Origin: Nostocoides sp.
Lineage (GTDB): Bacteria; Actinomycetota; Actinomycetes; Actinomycetales; Dermatophilaceae
NCBI GenBank assembly: GCA_016716625.1
Contig: JADJVJ010000001.1
Span: forward strand, 1,775,548 to 1,839,547
DNA: 64,000 bases
Reading direction: 5' to 3'
Shown: piece after piece, positions 43,674 to 53,355 of the stretch
Position numbering within the stretch: the first letter of the stretch is position 1
How the letters are laid out: each line of letters starts with the position of its first letter
Position numbers and translations under genes: made by a program
The notes under the pieces: generated by a model
Databases searched by the model: none
What the model was told of the DNA's origin: nothing
What the model saw: only the letters and a program-made list of their open reading frames with translations

Positions 43674-46600
43674 ATGCCGTCCAAGGTCCTCGATCGCTTC
43701 TCCCCCGCCACCGCCGCGTGGTTCCGGGGGAGTTTCGCCGCGCCCACCGCAGCCCAGGAGGGTGCCTGGAATGCGATCAGCGAGGGCCGGCACACGCTCG
43801 TGGTCGCGCCGACCGGGTCCGGCAAGACGCTCTCGGCCTTCCTCTGGGCCCTCGACCGGCTCATCTCGACACCTCCGCCGCCGGAGAAACTGGCCCGCTG
43901 CCGCGTCCTCTACGTCTCCCCGATGAAGGCGCTCGCCGTCGACGTGGAGCGCAACCTGCGCTCCCCGCTCGTCGGCATTCAGCACGCGGCGGAACGGCTG
44001 CGGCTGCCGCGACCCGAGGTGAGCGTCTCGGTGCGCTCCGGAGACACCCCGACCGAGGAGCGGCGCCTCTTCGCACGCGCACCCAGCGATGTCCTCATCA
44101 CCACCCCGGAGTCCCTTTTCCTGCTGCTCACGAGCGCGGCCCGCGAGGCCCTGGTCGGGGTCGAGACGGTCATCGTCGACGAAGTCCACGCCGTCGCCGG
44201 GACCAAACGCGGTGCCCACCTGGCCCTGAGCCTGGAACGGCTCGACGCCCTGCTCCCCGCCCCCGCGCAGCGGATCGGACTCTCCGCGACCGTGCGGCCG
44301 GTGGAGGAGGTCGCCCGATTCCTCGCCGGCGGCCGGCCGGTGGAGGTCGTCGCGCCCCCCTCGACCAAGGAATGGGACCTGCGGGTGGTGGTCCCGGTGC
44401 CCGACCTCGCCGAGCTCGGGCAACCCACCGGCGACCTCAGCGGCCCGGCCGCCGGCGCCGAGCAGCGCTCCTCGATCTGGCCGCACGTCGAGGAACGCAT
44501 CGTCGACCTCGTCGCCGCGCACAACTCGACCCTGGTCTTCGCCAACTCCCGCCGGCTCTCCGAGCGGCTCACCGCCCGGCTCAACGAGGTCTGGGCAGAT
44601 CGGCAGGCGGCGCCCGACGACGAGGCGGAGCAACGGCATACCGACGATCCGAGGTCGACTCGCACGCCGGCCACGGTGATGGCGCAGTCGGGCAGTTCCC
44701 AGGGGGCTCCCGCCGTGCTGGCCCGGGCCCACCACGGCTCGGTGAGCAAGGAGCAACGGGCCGCCATCGAGGAGGAGCTGAAGTCCGGGAGGCTGCCCGC
44801 GGTGGTCGCGACGAGCACCCTCGAACTGGGCATCGACATGGGTGCGGTGGACCTCGTCGTCCAGGTCGAGTCACCCCCCTCGGTGGCCAGCGGCCTGCAA
44901 CGGGTCGGCCGGGCCGGGCACCAGGTCGGGGCGGTCTCCCGCGGCGTGCTCTTCCCCAAGTTCCGTGGGGACCTCGTGCAAACCGCGGTCGTCGTCGAAC
45001 GCATGCTCGCCGGGCAGATCGAGGCCCTGTCGATCCCGGCCAACCCGCTCGACGTGCTCGCCCAGCAGATCGTCGCGATGTGCGCCCTCCAAGAGTGGCG
45101 GGTGGGCGAGCTGCTCGACCTCCTGCGCCGCGCCGCACCCTGGGCCACCCTGAGCCGAGGGGTCCTGGACTCGGTGCTCGACATGCTCGCCGGGCGCTAC
45201 CCCAGTGAGGACTTCGCCGAGCTGCGAGCCCGGATCGACTGGGACCGCACCGAGGACGTCATCCGGGGCCGGCGGGGCGCCCAACGACTCGCGGTCACCT
45301 CCGGCGGCACCATCCCCGACCGCGGCCTGTATGCCGTGTTCCTCGCCACCGGTGAGGGGCCGGGGCGGCGGGTCGGGGAGCTGGACGAGGAGATGGTCTA
45401 CGAGTCCCGGGTCGGGGACCTCTTCACCCTCGGCACGAGCACCTGGCGGATCGAGGACATCACCCACGACCGGGTGCTGGTTACCCCCGCTCCGGGCCTG
45501 CCGGGTCGGCTGCCGTTCTGGAAGGGCGACTCGCCCGGGCGTCCGGCAGAGCTGGGCCGCGCCGTCGGGGCGTTCGTGCGCGAGCTGGAGTCGCTCTCCG
45601 AGAAGGCCGCGCGGACCCGGGTCAGAGCCGCTGGTCTCGATGAGTGGGCGACGGACAACCTGCTCGGCTACCTGCGCGAACAGCGGGCCGCGACCGGGCG
45701 GGTGCCCGACGACCGGACGATCATCGTCGAACGGTTCCGGGACGAGCTCGGGGACTGGCGGGTCGCCATCCACTCCCCGTTCGGCGCCCCGGTCCATGCA
45801 CCGTGGGCGCTCGCGGTGAGCGCGCGACTGCGGGAGCGGTTCGGGGTCGAGGTGCAGGCCATGCACGGCGACGACGGCATCGTGCTGCGGCTGCCGGACC
45901 TGGAGTGGGAGGACGCGCTCGGTGGCTCGGCGGACCGGATCGGCGCCGAACTGCTCGACCTCATCACCCTCGATCCGGCCGAGGTCCACGGTCTGGTCAC
46001 CGAACAGATCGGCGGATCGGCGCTGTTCGCCTCCCGGTTCCGGGAGTGCGCGGCCCGCGCCCTGCTGCTGCCCCGCCGCCGGCCGGACCGCCGCCAGCCC
46101 CTCTGGCAGCAACGCCAACGCTCCGCCCAGCTCCTCGAGGTGGCCGCCCGCTACCCCGACTTCCCGATCGTCCTGGAGACCGTCCGCGAATGCGTCCAGG
46201 ACGTCTTCGACGTCCCCGGGCTGGTCGCGCTCATGCGTTCGATCGGCAGCCGCGAGGTGGCCCTGCTCGACGTCGAGTCGGCTCAGCCAAGTCCGTTCGC
46301 CCGCTCCCTGCTCTTCGGCTACGTCGCCCAGTTCCTCTATGAGGGCGACTCCCCGCTCGCCGAACGCCGCGCGGCCGCGCTGTCCCTCGACCCGACCCTG
46401 CTCGCCGAACTGCTCGGGACGTCCGAGGGCCTGGCCCTGCGGGATTTGCTCGACGCCGACGAGATCGCCCGCACCGAGGCCGAGCTGCAACGCCTGGCCC
46501 CGACCCGGCAGGCCCGGGACCGCGACGACACCGTCGACCTGCTCCGCTCCCTCGGCCCGCTCACCGTGGCGGCGCTGCGGGCGCGCACCGTCCCGGAGGT

Positions 46601-48326
46601 CACCGACGAGTCCATCGCCCGCTGGCTCGACGAGCTCATCGCGACCCGCCAAGTCATTGCCGTCCGGGTCCGCGGCGCCGAGCAGTTCGCGGCTATCGAG
46701 GACGCCTCCCGCCTGCGGGATGCCCTGGGCACGGCCCTGCCTGCCGGCATACCGGCCTCGCTGCTGGAACCTGTGCCCGACCCGCTGGGCGACCTCGTCA
46801 TCCGGTACGCCCGCACCCACGGACCGTTCCGGCTCACCGACCTCGCCGCCCACTACGGGCTCGGTGCGGCCGTCGTCGGTGCGGCCGTCGCCCGGCTGCT
46901 CTCCGCCGGGCGGCTCGTCGAGGGCGAGTTGCTGCCCGCAGGGTCCGGGGGGCGCGAACTCTGTGACGCCGAGGTCCTGCGCGCCCTGCGGCGGCGTTCG
47001 CTGGCGAGCCTGCGCGCGGAAGTCGAGCCGGTCAGCGCGACCGACCTGGTCCGCTTCACCCTTGGCTGGCAAGGCATCGGGGGTGCGCTCCACGGAAGAG
47101 ACGGGCTGCTACGCGCGATCGAGCAACTGAGCGGGGCGGTGCTGCCGGCAAGTGCGGTGGAGCGGCTCGTCCTGCCGAGCCGAGTGCGCGACTACTCCCC
47201 CGCGCTGCTCGACGAGGTCATGGCCTCCGCCGAGGTCCTCTGGCGCGGCCATGGTCCGCTCGCCGGTGACGATGGCTGGGTCAGCCTGCACATCGCCGAA
47301 ACGGCTCACCTGACCCTCCCCGCCCCCGAGACCGACTCCCTGAGCGAGCTCGCCACCCAGGTCGCGGACCTCCTCGCCGGGGGCGGCTCGTGGTTGTTCC
47401 CGGCCCTGCTGTCCCGGCTCGACTCGCACGCCGAACGCGACGTCACCGAGGCCCTCTGGGAACTGGTCTGGGCCGGTCGGGCCACCGGCGACACCTGGGC
47501 CGGTCTCCGGGCGCTCAACGCCGGGGGCCGCACCTCACACAAAGCCGTCCGGAGCGGACCGCGGCGGACCCGGTACGGCACCCGCGGGGTCGGCCTCGGC
47601 GGGCTCTCCGCGCGCCCCCCGGCGGCGCTGCACCGCCCCGGCACCGGCCGCACCGTGGGCCGCTGGTCGGCACTGCCCGAGGCCGAGCGCGACCCCACGA
47701 CCCGGACCCTGGCGACCGCCGAGGTTCTCCTGGACCGTTACGGCGTGCTCACCCGTGGTGAGGTCGTCGCGGCCGAGGTGCCTGGAGGGTTCGCCGGGGT
47801 GTACCGGGTGCTCGCTTCCGCGGAGGCGGCCGGCCGGGTGCGCCGCGGGTACTTCGTCGAAGGGCTCGGCGCCTCCCAATTCGCGACCACCGGGGCCGTC
47901 GACCGGTTGCGACGGATCGCGGCCGACCCCGCTCCGCTGCGGGAGAGCGTGGTCCTGGCGGCGACCGACCCGGCCAACCCCTTCGGTGCCGCGTTGCCGT
48001 GGCCGGAGCGCGCCGAGGAGCCGGGTGGCGGCCGGGGTCACCAGCCGGGCCGCAAGGCCGGGGCCCTGGTGGTCCTCGTCGGCGGCGAGCTCGTGCTCTA
48101 TGTCGAGCGCGGGGGCCGCACCCTGCTCACCTACTCCCGCGACGAGAGCCACCTCGCCGCCGCTGCGGGCGCGCTCGCCGCCGCGGTCCGTACCGGGTCC
48201 CTCGGCCGGCTCACCGTCGAGCGGGCGGACGGCGACGCGATGCTCAGTACGGACCATCCCCTGCGAGCGGCCTTGGCCGAGGCCGGGTTCCATCTCACCC
48301 CCCGCGGGCTGCGGATCCGGGGCTGA
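43674..48326 (+). CDS. lhr: Lhr-type ATP-dependent DNA helicase
   Basis: A 1550-residue superfamily 2 helicase. The Lhr core has A-P-T-G-S-G-K-T, V-D-E-V-H, L-S-A-T-V-R-P and Q-R-V-G-R-A-G-H, followed by winged-helix and beta-barrel parts and the long Lhr C-terminal region. Lhr is a 3'-5' helicase linked to DNA repair. The ATG at 43674 is inside a GTATGCCG motif. nei starts two bases after its stop, the same lhr-nei pairing known from mycobacteria, supporting a shared role in repair of oxidised or abasic bases. Confidence 0.93.
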   Translation: MPSKVLDRFSPATAAWFRGSFAAPTAAQEGAWNAISEGRHTLVVAPTGSGKTLSAFLWALDRLISTPPPPEKLARCRVLYVSPMKALAVDVERNLRSPLVGIQHAAERLRLPRPEVSVSVRSGDTPTEERRLFARAPSDVLITTPESLFLLLTSAAREALVGVETVIVDEVHAVAGTKRGAHLALSLERLDALLPAPAQRIGLSATVRPVEEVARFLAGGRPVEVVAPPSTKEWDLRVVVPVPDLAELGQPTGDLSGPAAGAEQRSSIWPHVEERIVDLVAAHNSTLVFANSRRLSERLTARLNEVWADRQAAPDDEAEQRHTDDPRSTRTPATVMAQSGSSQGAPAVLARAHHGSVSKEQRAAIEEELKSGRLPAVVATSTLELGIDMGAVDLVVQVESPPSVASGLQRVGRAGHQVGAVSRGVLFPKFRGDLVQTAVVVERMLAGQIEALSIPANPLDVLAQQIVAMCALQEWRVGELLDLLRRAAPWATLSRGVLDSVLDMLAGRYPSEDFAELRARIDWDRTEDVIRGRRGAQRLAVTSGGTIPDRGLYAVFLATGEGPGRRVGELDEEMVYESRVGDLFTLGTSTWRIEDITHDRVLVTPAPGLPGRLPFWKGDSPGRPAELGRAVGAFVRELESLSEKAARTRVRAAGLDEWATDNLLGYLREQRAATGRVPDDRTIIVERFRDELGDWRVAIHSPFGAPVHAPWALAVSARLRERFGVEVQAMHGDDGIVLRLPDLEWEDALGGSADRIGAELLDLITLDPAEVHGLVTEQIGGSALFASRFRECAARALLLPRRRPDRRQPLWQQRQRSAQLLEVAARYPDFPIVLETVRECVQDVFDVPGLVALMRSIGSREVALLDVESAQPSPFARSLLFGYVAQFLYEGDSPLAERRAAALSLDPTLLAELLGTSEGLALRDLLDADEIARTEAELQRLAPTRQARDRDDTVDLLRSLGPLTVAALRARTVPEVTDESIARWLDELIATRQVIAVRVRGAEQFAAIEDASRLRDALGTALPAGIPASLLEPVPDPLGDLVIRYARTHGPFRLTDLAAHYGLGAAVVGAAVARLLSAGRLVEGELLPAGSGGRELCDAEVLRALRRRSLASLRAEVEPVSATDLVRFTLGWQGIGGALHGRDGLLRAIEQLSGAVLPASAVERLVLPSRVRDYSPALLDEVMASAEVLWRGHGPLAGDDGWVSLHIAETAHLTLPAPETDSLSELATQVADLLAGGGSWLFPALLSRLDSHAERDVTEALWELVWAGRATGDTWAGLRALNAGGRTSHKAVRSGPRRTRYGTRGVGLGGLSARPPAALHRPGTGRTVGRWSALPEAERDPTTRTLATAEVLLDRYGVLTRGEVVAAEVPGGFAGVYRVLASAEAAGRVRRGYFVEGLGASQFATTGAVDRLRRIAADPAPLRESVVLAATDPANPFGAALPWPERAEEPGGGRGHQPGRKAGALVVLVGGELVLYVERGGRTLLTYSRDESHLAAAAGALAAAVRTGSLGRLTVERADGDAMLSTDHPLRAALAEAGFHLTPRGLRIRG

Positions 48327-48328
48327 CG

Positions 48329-49144
48329 ATGCCCGAAGGTGACACGCTATGGCGGACCGCGCAGCGCCTGCATGCGGCCCTGGCTGGTCACCGGGTGATT
48401 CTTGCCGAGTTGCGCTGGGGTGACCTGGCCACCCATGACCTGCGCGGTGCCACGACGAGCGAGGTCGTGAGCCGCGGCAAGCACCTGCTGCACCGCTTCG
48501 ACACCGGGGTCACTCTGCACTCGCACCTGCGGATGGAAGGTCAGTGGCGGATCGAGCGGGTCGGAGCGGACACCACCCGCGCCCTGGCCCGCCGCGACCT
48601 GCGGGCAGTGATCGGCTCGGAGCGCTGGACCGCGGCCGGGCTACGCCTAGGCATGCTCGATCTGATCCCCACCCGTGAGGAGGACCGAGTCGTCGGGCAC
48701 CTCGGTCCCGACGTCCTGGGAGCGGACTGGGACCTGGACGAGGCGGCTCGCCGGCTCACGGCATATGACGGGTATGTCGTGGACGCGCTCCTCGACCAGC
48801 GCACCCTGGCCGGGGTCGGCACGTACTGGGCGAGTGAAGGGCTCTTCGTGGAACGGCTGCTGCCGTGGACCCCGACCAGCGACCTCGGCAGCGAGGGCAC
48901 CCGGCGGCTGCTCACCCGGATCCACACGCTCATGGACCGCGCCAAAGACCACGCCCTGCAATCGAGCACCGGCGACCGGCGGGCGGGGTTCGAGAGCTAT
49001 GTCCATGGTCGTTCAAGGCGGCCGTGCCGACGGTGCGGGCACCCGGTGCGGGTCGACCTCACCGGGACCCCGCCCCGGCAGCGGACCATCTTCACCTGCC
49101 CCCGGTGCCAGGGCGGCTACGCCCCGGGAGTGAGCGCAACCTAG
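48329..49144 (+). CDS. nei: Fpg/Nei family DNA glycosylase/AP lyase (Nei2-like)
   Basis: A 271-residue glycosylase. The catalytic N-terminus M-P-E-G-D-T is present (Pro2 nucleophile, Glu3), and the C-terminal zinc finger C-R-R-C-G-H and C-P-R-C-Q is complete. The P-E-G-D start is typical of Nei rather than Fpg (P-E-L-P). It removes oxidised bases and nicks the AP site. Tightly coupled to lhr (2-base gap). Its stop TAG and that of convergent clgR share the palindrome CTAG at 49141-49144. Confidence 0.92.
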   Translation: MPEGDTLWRTAQRLHAALAGHRVILAELRWGDLATHDLRGATTSEVVSRGKHLLHRFDTGVTLHSHLRMEGQWRIERVGADTTRALARRDLRAVIGSERWTAAGLRLGMLDLIPTREEDRVVGHLGPDVLGADWDLDEAARRLTAYDGYVVDALLDQRTLAGVGTYWASEGLFVERLLPWTPTSDLGSEGTRRLLTRIHTLMDRAKDHALQSSTGDRRAGFESYVHGRSRRPCRRCGHPVRVDLTGTPPRQRTIFTCPRCQGGYAPGVSAT

Positions 49145-49431
49145 GCCGCGTGGACCCGGTTCTCGGCGAGCGGCAGCGGCACCGGCGCACTCATCCGCTC
49201 GGCCCGGCCCACCCGCTCGGCGACGGTCTCGAGCAGCCCGGAGAGGGTGAGGTCGAGCGCGGCAGTGAGCGCGCCGAGGATCTCCGAGGACGCTTCCTTG
49301 GTGCCCCGCTCGAGCTCGCTCAGGTACCCGAAGGACACCGCGGACGCACCGGCAACCTCGCGCAGGCTGAGGCCCAGGTCGAGCCGACGCTCGCGGAGCA
49401 CCTCGCCGATCTCCTGCCGGACCAGAATCAT
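49141..49431 (-). CDS. clgR: XRE-family regulator, probable ClgR
   Basis: A 96-residue protein with one helix-turn-helix (R-E-I/V-A-G-A-S-A-V-S-F-G-Y-L-S-E-L-E-R-G, about residues 22-45) matching the Clp-gene regulator ClgR, including the K-E-A-S-S-E-I-L helix that follows. The order rimO-pgsA-cinA-clgR supports this. ClgR activates clp protease genes and is itself unstable; the exposed A-A at the C-terminus fits that. The ATG at 49431 is chosen because the in-frame upstream sequence overlaps cinA. Confidence 0.85.
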   Translation of the reverse strand: MILVRQEIGEVLRERRLDLGLSLREVAGASAVSFGYLSELERGTKEASSEILGALTAALDLTLSGLLETVAERVGRAERMSAPVPLPLAENRVHAA

Positions 49432-49480
49432 GACCTCACCTCGCTGCGGGACTCGGGGAGCACCTCGTCTGCGCCCAACG

Positions 49481-49993
49481 CTACAACGCCGAGCCGACAC
49501 GTCGCTCGCAATAGTCGTCGAGACATTCGAGCGCCAGGGCGAGGGCTTCGCTGACCGCCCCGGCGCGGACCGCCGCCCGATCCCCCGGCAGGACCGTATG
49601 CCGGACCCGCTGGCCGCCGGGCCAGCGGACCGCGACATACACCGTCCCCACTGGTGCGCTATCGACCGGGTCCGGCCCGGCGACCCCGGTCGTCGCCAGA
49701 GCCCAGTCGCAGCGCAGGATCCGGGCCGCCCCCTGCGTCATCGCGAGCGCGACCTGAGGGTCGACCGCTCCCCGGCTCGCGAGCAGGTCCGAGGGGACGC
49801 CGAGCAGGTCCGCCTTAACCTCCGTGGCGTAGCTGACGAGCCCACCGCGGACCACCGTCGAGGCCCCAGGCACGTCGATGAGTCGCGCGCAGAGCAGTCC
49901 CCCGGTGAGGGACTCGGCGGTGCCCAGAGTGTGGCCGAGCGCAGCGAGCCGCGCGAGCAGTGTGCTCGCGCGGGCGAGGGCGTCCTCAGCCAC
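49481..49993 (-). CDS. cinA: CinA-family nicotinamide-nucleotide amidohydrolase
   Basis: A 170-residue protein corresponding to the CinA C-terminal (PncC) domain alone. T-A-E-S-L-T-G-G carries the Ser nucleophile region, and V-S-Y-A-T-E-V-K and A-T-T-G-V-A-G-P-D are family segments. It hydrolyses nicotinamide mononucleotide to the nicotinate form in NAD salvage. The GTG at 49993 is chosen (an in-frame GTG at 50032 is alternative); it overlaps pgsA by 8 bases. Confidence 0.9.
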   Translation of the reverse strand: MAEDALARASTLLARLAALGHTLGTAESLTGGLLCARLIDVPGASTVVRGGLVSYATEVKADLLGVPSDLLASRGAVDPQVALAMTQGAARILRCDWALATTGVAGPDPVDSAPVGTVYVAVRWPGGQRVRHTVLPGDRAAVRAGAVSEALALALECLDDYCERRVGSAL

Positions 49994-50642
49994 CGCGCGA
50001 TCCGCTGGCCCGCCGGGCGGCGGCGCGAGCACGCTTCATCGCTGCCCGCGGGCTGGTCTGTCGCAGCCGAAGCGCCTGCACGAGGTAGTCGATCCCGGTG
50101 ACGACGGTGACGACGAGGGCCGCGACCAGCAGGGTCATCGCGAGCCCATCCCAGAATCCGGGAGCGGGCAAGGACCATCGCGGCCAGATGTAGAAGCCCA
50201 GGCCGAACGCCTGGAGAAGGGTCTTGAGTTTGCCGCCCCGACCGGCCGCCATCACCCCGTGCCGGATGACCCAGAACCGCACGGCGGTGATCCCCCATTC
50301 GCGCACGACGATGACGGCGGTGATCCACCACCAGATCTCCCCGATCGTGGAGAGGGCGAGCAGGGTCATCGTCACCAGGGCCTTGTCGGCGATGGGGTCG
50401 GCGACCTTGCCGAAGTTGGTGACTAGGCCGCGGGAGCGGGCCAGGTCGCCGTCGATCCGGTCGGTCATCATCGCCAGCGCGAAGGCCGCGAACGCCCACC
50501 AGCGCCACGTCACCGACTCGCCGTGGTCAACTAGCAACAACCATCCGACGACCGGGACCAGGAAAAGCCGGAAGACGGTGAGGGCGTTGGCGATGTTCCA
50601 GGCACTCGGGGTGCGGTTGACCCGCGGGCTCGCCTTCGTCAT
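49986..50642 (-). CDS. pgsA: CDP-diacylglycerol-glycerol-3-phosphate 3-phosphatidyltransferase
   Basis: A 218-residue membrane enzyme of phosphatidylglycerol synthesis. The CDP-alcohol motif D-X2-D-G-X2-A-R-X8-G-X3-D-X3-D is complete (D-R-I-D-G-D-L-A-R, then F-G-K-V-A-D-P-I-A-D-K), with about five helices around it. The ATG at 50642 overlaps the rimO stop (ATGA). The C-terminus is basic and rich in Ala and Arg. Confidence 0.93.
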   Translation of the reverse strand: MTKASPRVNRTPSAWNIANALTVFRLFLVPVVGWLLLVDHGESVTWRWWAFAAFALAMMTDRIDGDLARSRGLVTNFGKVADPIADKALVTMTLLALSTIGEIWWWITAVIVVREWGITAVRFWVIRHGVMAAGRGGKLKTLLQAFGLGFYIWPRWSLPAPGFWDGLAMTLLVAALVVTVVTGIDYLVQALRLRQTSPRAAMKRARAAARRASGSRGG

Positions 50643-52072
50643 CGGGCCTCCACGACGAGGTCAACGCCCTCGGCAGAGACGACCCGTCCCCGCACGAGCT
50701 GGCCCGGCTCGGCGGCCAGTGCCCCCGCTGCGGTGGGCCGGAGCACGCGACACTGCCCGTCCACGTCCGGCCCCTGGTGAGCCGCCCGCCCGAAATCCGC
50801 CTGGCCGTCCTCGTCGCGGCCCTCGATGAGTACCTCGACCTCCTCACCTATCCGGTCCTCGGCGCGCTGGGCCATGAGCTCCTCGACGAGCTCACTCACC
50901 TCGGCCACCCGGGCGTCGACCTCCGCCTGGGACAGGTGGCCGTCCAGGCCGACCGCCTCGGTGCCGTCCTCATCGGAGTACCCGAAAACACCGACGACGT
51001 CGAGCCGGGCCTGCGTGAGGAACTCGGTGAGTTCGGCGAGGTCGGCCTCGCTTTCGCCAGGGAACCCGACGATGACGTTGCTGCGGATCCCGGCCAGGGG
51101 TTCCCGCGATCGGATCGTCTCGATGAGGGTGAGGAAGTCCGCACTCCCCCCGAAGCGCCGCATCCGCCTCAGCAGCGGCGTCGAGGCATGCTGGAAGGAC
51201 AGGTCGTACCAGGGCATCACCCCTGGGGTCTGCGCCATCGCAGCGAGCAGCCCGGGCCGGATCTCCGCGGGCTGCAGATAGGACACCCGCACGCGCTCGA
51301 TGCCCTCGATCGCGGTGAGCTCGGGCAACAGGCTCTCCAGCAGGGTGAGGTCGCCGAGGTCCTTGCCGTAGGAGGTGGAGTTCTCCGAGACCAGGAGCAG
51401 TTCGCGGACCCCGGAGGCGGCGAGCCAGCGGGCCTCGGCGAGCACATCGTGCGGCCGTCGGGAGAGGAAGGCCCCCCGAAAGCTCGGGATCGCACAAAAC
51501 GCGCACCGCCGGTCACACCCGCTCGCGATCTTCAGCGGCGCCCACACCCGGTCCTCGAGCAGGGCCCGGATGACCTCGCCGGAGGCGCTAGCGTGACCAG
51601 GCACCTCCACGCTCCCGGCCGCGGCGCCGCGCTCGAGGGGGGTGATCGGCAGCAGGTGACGGCGGTCCGCGGGGGTGTGTGCGGCCACCTGCTCCCCGGC
51701 AAGGATCGCCGAAAGGTGACTGGAGAGGTCGGCATACGCATCGAATCCGAGCACGGCGTCGGCCTCGGGCAGTTCAGCCGCAAGTTCCCGGCCGTACCGC
51801 TCGGCCAGGCAGCCAACGGCGACCACGGCCTGGGTACGCCCGGACTCCTTGAGCGCAGCCGCCTCGAGCAGGGTGTCGATGGAGTCCTTCTTCGCCGACT
51901 CGATGAACCCGCAGGTGTTGACCAGTGCGACGTCCGCGTCTGCGGCATCGGCGACGAGGTGCCATCCGGCGGCCGACAGACGCCCGGCGAGTTCCTCGGA
52001 GTCCACCTCGTTGCGGGTGCACCCGAGGGTCACCAGGGCCACGCTGCCGCGGTCCGTCGGCGTCACGCTCAT
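50639..52072 (-). CDS. rimO: Ribosomal protein S12 methylthiotransferase RimO
   Basis: A 477-residue radical SAM enzyme that methylthiolates an Asp of ribosomal protein S12. Cluster cysteines are in T-L-G-C-T-R-N, N-T-C-G-F-I-E-S-A and V-G-C-L-A-E-R; the radical SAM motif G-C-D-R-R-C-A-F-C and the C-terminal TRAM domain follow. L-G-C-T-R/K-N and N-T-C-G-F separate it from MiaB. The start at 52072 is chosen; a longer in-frame extension upstream overlaps the divergent dipeptidase gene and has no family similarity. Confidence 0.94.
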   Translation of the reverse strand: MSVTPTDRGSVALVTLGCTRNEVDSEELAGRLSAAGWHLVADAADADVALVNTCGFIESAKKDSIDTLLEAAALKESGRTQAVVAVGCLAERYGRELAAELPEADAVLGFDAYADLSSHLSAILAGEQVAAHTPADRRHLLPITPLERGAAAGSVEVPGHASASGEVIRALLEDRVWAPLKIASGCDRRCAFCAIPSFRGAFLSRRPHDVLAEARWLAASGVRELLLVSENSTSYGKDLGDLTLLESLLPELTAIEGIERVRVSYLQPAEIRPGLLAAMAQTPGVMPWYDLSFQHASTPLLRRMRRFGGSADFLTLIETIRSREPLAGIRSNVIVGFPGESEADLAELTEFLTQARLDVVGVFGYSDEDGTEAVGLDGHLSQAEVDARVAEVSELVEELMAQRAEDRIGEEVEVLIEGRDEDGQADFGRAAHQGPDVDGQCRVLRPTAAGALAAEPGQLVRGRVVSAEGVDLVVEAR

Positions 52073-52138
52073 GGCGCTCACTCTAGTTGGGTCGTTGCCG
52101 TGAGCCGTGCTTGACCGATGGTGTGGGAGCCTGCCGGT

Positions 52139-53344
52139 ATGCCGTTCGACCCCCTGTCCGCCCGGATCTCCGCCCTGCTCGCCGAGCACCCCATTCTCGA
52201 CGGTCACAATGACCTGCCCTGGGAGGCCCGGGTGCAGGCGGCCTACGATCTCGACCGCTTCGACGTGGCCGCCGGGGGTCTGCCCACGCAGACCGACCTG
52301 CCGCGGCTGCGCGCAGGCGGGGTGGGCGCCCAGTTCTGGTCGGTCTACGTCCCCTCGACCCTCTCCGACGCCGAGGCGGTGGCCGCCACCCTGGAACAGG
52401 TGGCCTTCGTGCGGGAGATGACCGACCGGTATGTCGGCGAGTTGGCGCCCGCTCGCACCGCCGCCGACGTTCGTGCGGCGCACGCCTCTGGCCGGATCGC
52501 CTGCCTCATGGGCGCCGAGGGTGGGCATTCCATCGGCTGCTCGCTCGACGCTCTTCGACTCCTCCACGACCTTGGGGTCGGCTATCTCACGTTGACCCAT
52601 AACGACAACACCCCCTGGGCCGACTCGGCGACGGACACCCCCGCGGTGGGCGGGCTCACCGCGTTCGGTCGTGAAGTCGTCCGAGAGATGAACCGCCTCG
52701 GCATGCTCGTCGACCTCTCGCACGTCGCTCCGCAGACCATGCGAGCCGCCCTGGACACCACAGTGGCGCCGGTCATCTTCTCGCACTCCTCGGCGCGCGC
52801 GGTGACCGATCATCCGCGCAACATCCCGGACGACGTGCTCCGTCGGCTGCGGGACAACGGCGGGGTGGCCATGGTGACCTTCGTCCCGCCGTTCGTCTCG
52901 CAGGCGGCCCGCGACTGGGACCTCGAGGCGCGGGAAGAGGCGCTCGCCGAGGGGGTCCGGCCGGCCGACTATCCGGCATACAGCGAGTTCTGCAGCCGCC
53001 GAGCGGTGCGGGTGCCCTTCCCGCGAGGCACCGTCGCCGATGTCGCCGACCACTGTGACCACATCCGTGAGGTCGCCGGGATCGAGCACATCGGCCTCGG
53101 CGGTGACTACGACGGCACAGCTGTCCTCCCCGAGGGCCTCGATGACGTCTCGGGTTACCCGCGGCTGCTGCGTGAACTCGCCGAACGCGGCTGGTCCGAC
53201 GCCGATCTCGGCCGGCTCACCAGTGGCAACATCCTGCGGGTCATCGAGGAGGCCCAGGCACGCGGCGCGGAGCTTGCGGCCATGCGTGGGCTGAGCACGG
53301 CCACCCTCGCCGAGCTCGACGGTGAGCGCCCGCGCCCTCTCTAG
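52139..53344 (+). CDS. Membrane dipeptidase-type (M19) peptidase
   Basis: A 401-residue zinc enzyme. Metal ligands are visible in order: H-N-D (D-G-H-N-D-L-P-W, near residue 23), the bridging Glu in A-E-G-G-H-S, and His in D-L-S-H-V and F-S-H-S-S. The substrate-pocket Asp of G-G-D-Y-D-G follows. M19 enzymes cleave dipeptides, including D-residue or beta-lactam ones. The ATG at 52139 is inside a GTATGCCG motif; an in-frame upstream start adds seven residues. No signal peptide. Confidence 0.92.
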   Translation: MPFDPLSARISALLAEHPILDGHNDLPWEARVQAAYDLDRFDVAAGGLPTQTDLPRLRAGGVGAQFWSVYVPSTLSDAEAVAATLEQVAFVREMTDRYVGELAPARTAADVRAAHASGRIACLMGAEGGHSIGCSLDALRLLHDLGVGYLTLTHNDNTPWADSATDTPAVGGLTAFGREVVREMNRLGMLVDLSHVAPQTMRAALDTTVAPVIFSHSSARAVTDHPRNIPDDVLRRLRDNGGVAMVTFVPPFVSQAARDWDLEAREEALAEGVRPADYPAYSEFCSRRAVRVPFPRGTVADVADHCDHIREVAGIEHIGLGGDYDGTAVLPEGLDDVSGYPRLLRELAERGWSDADLGRLTSGNILRVIEEAQARGAELAAMRGLSTATLAELDGERPRPL

Positions 53345-53355
53345 ACTCCTGAGGT

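Noticed and set aside
44871..47093. 740-residue minus-strand reading frame
   Set aside because: Antisense of lhr; no recognisable motif.
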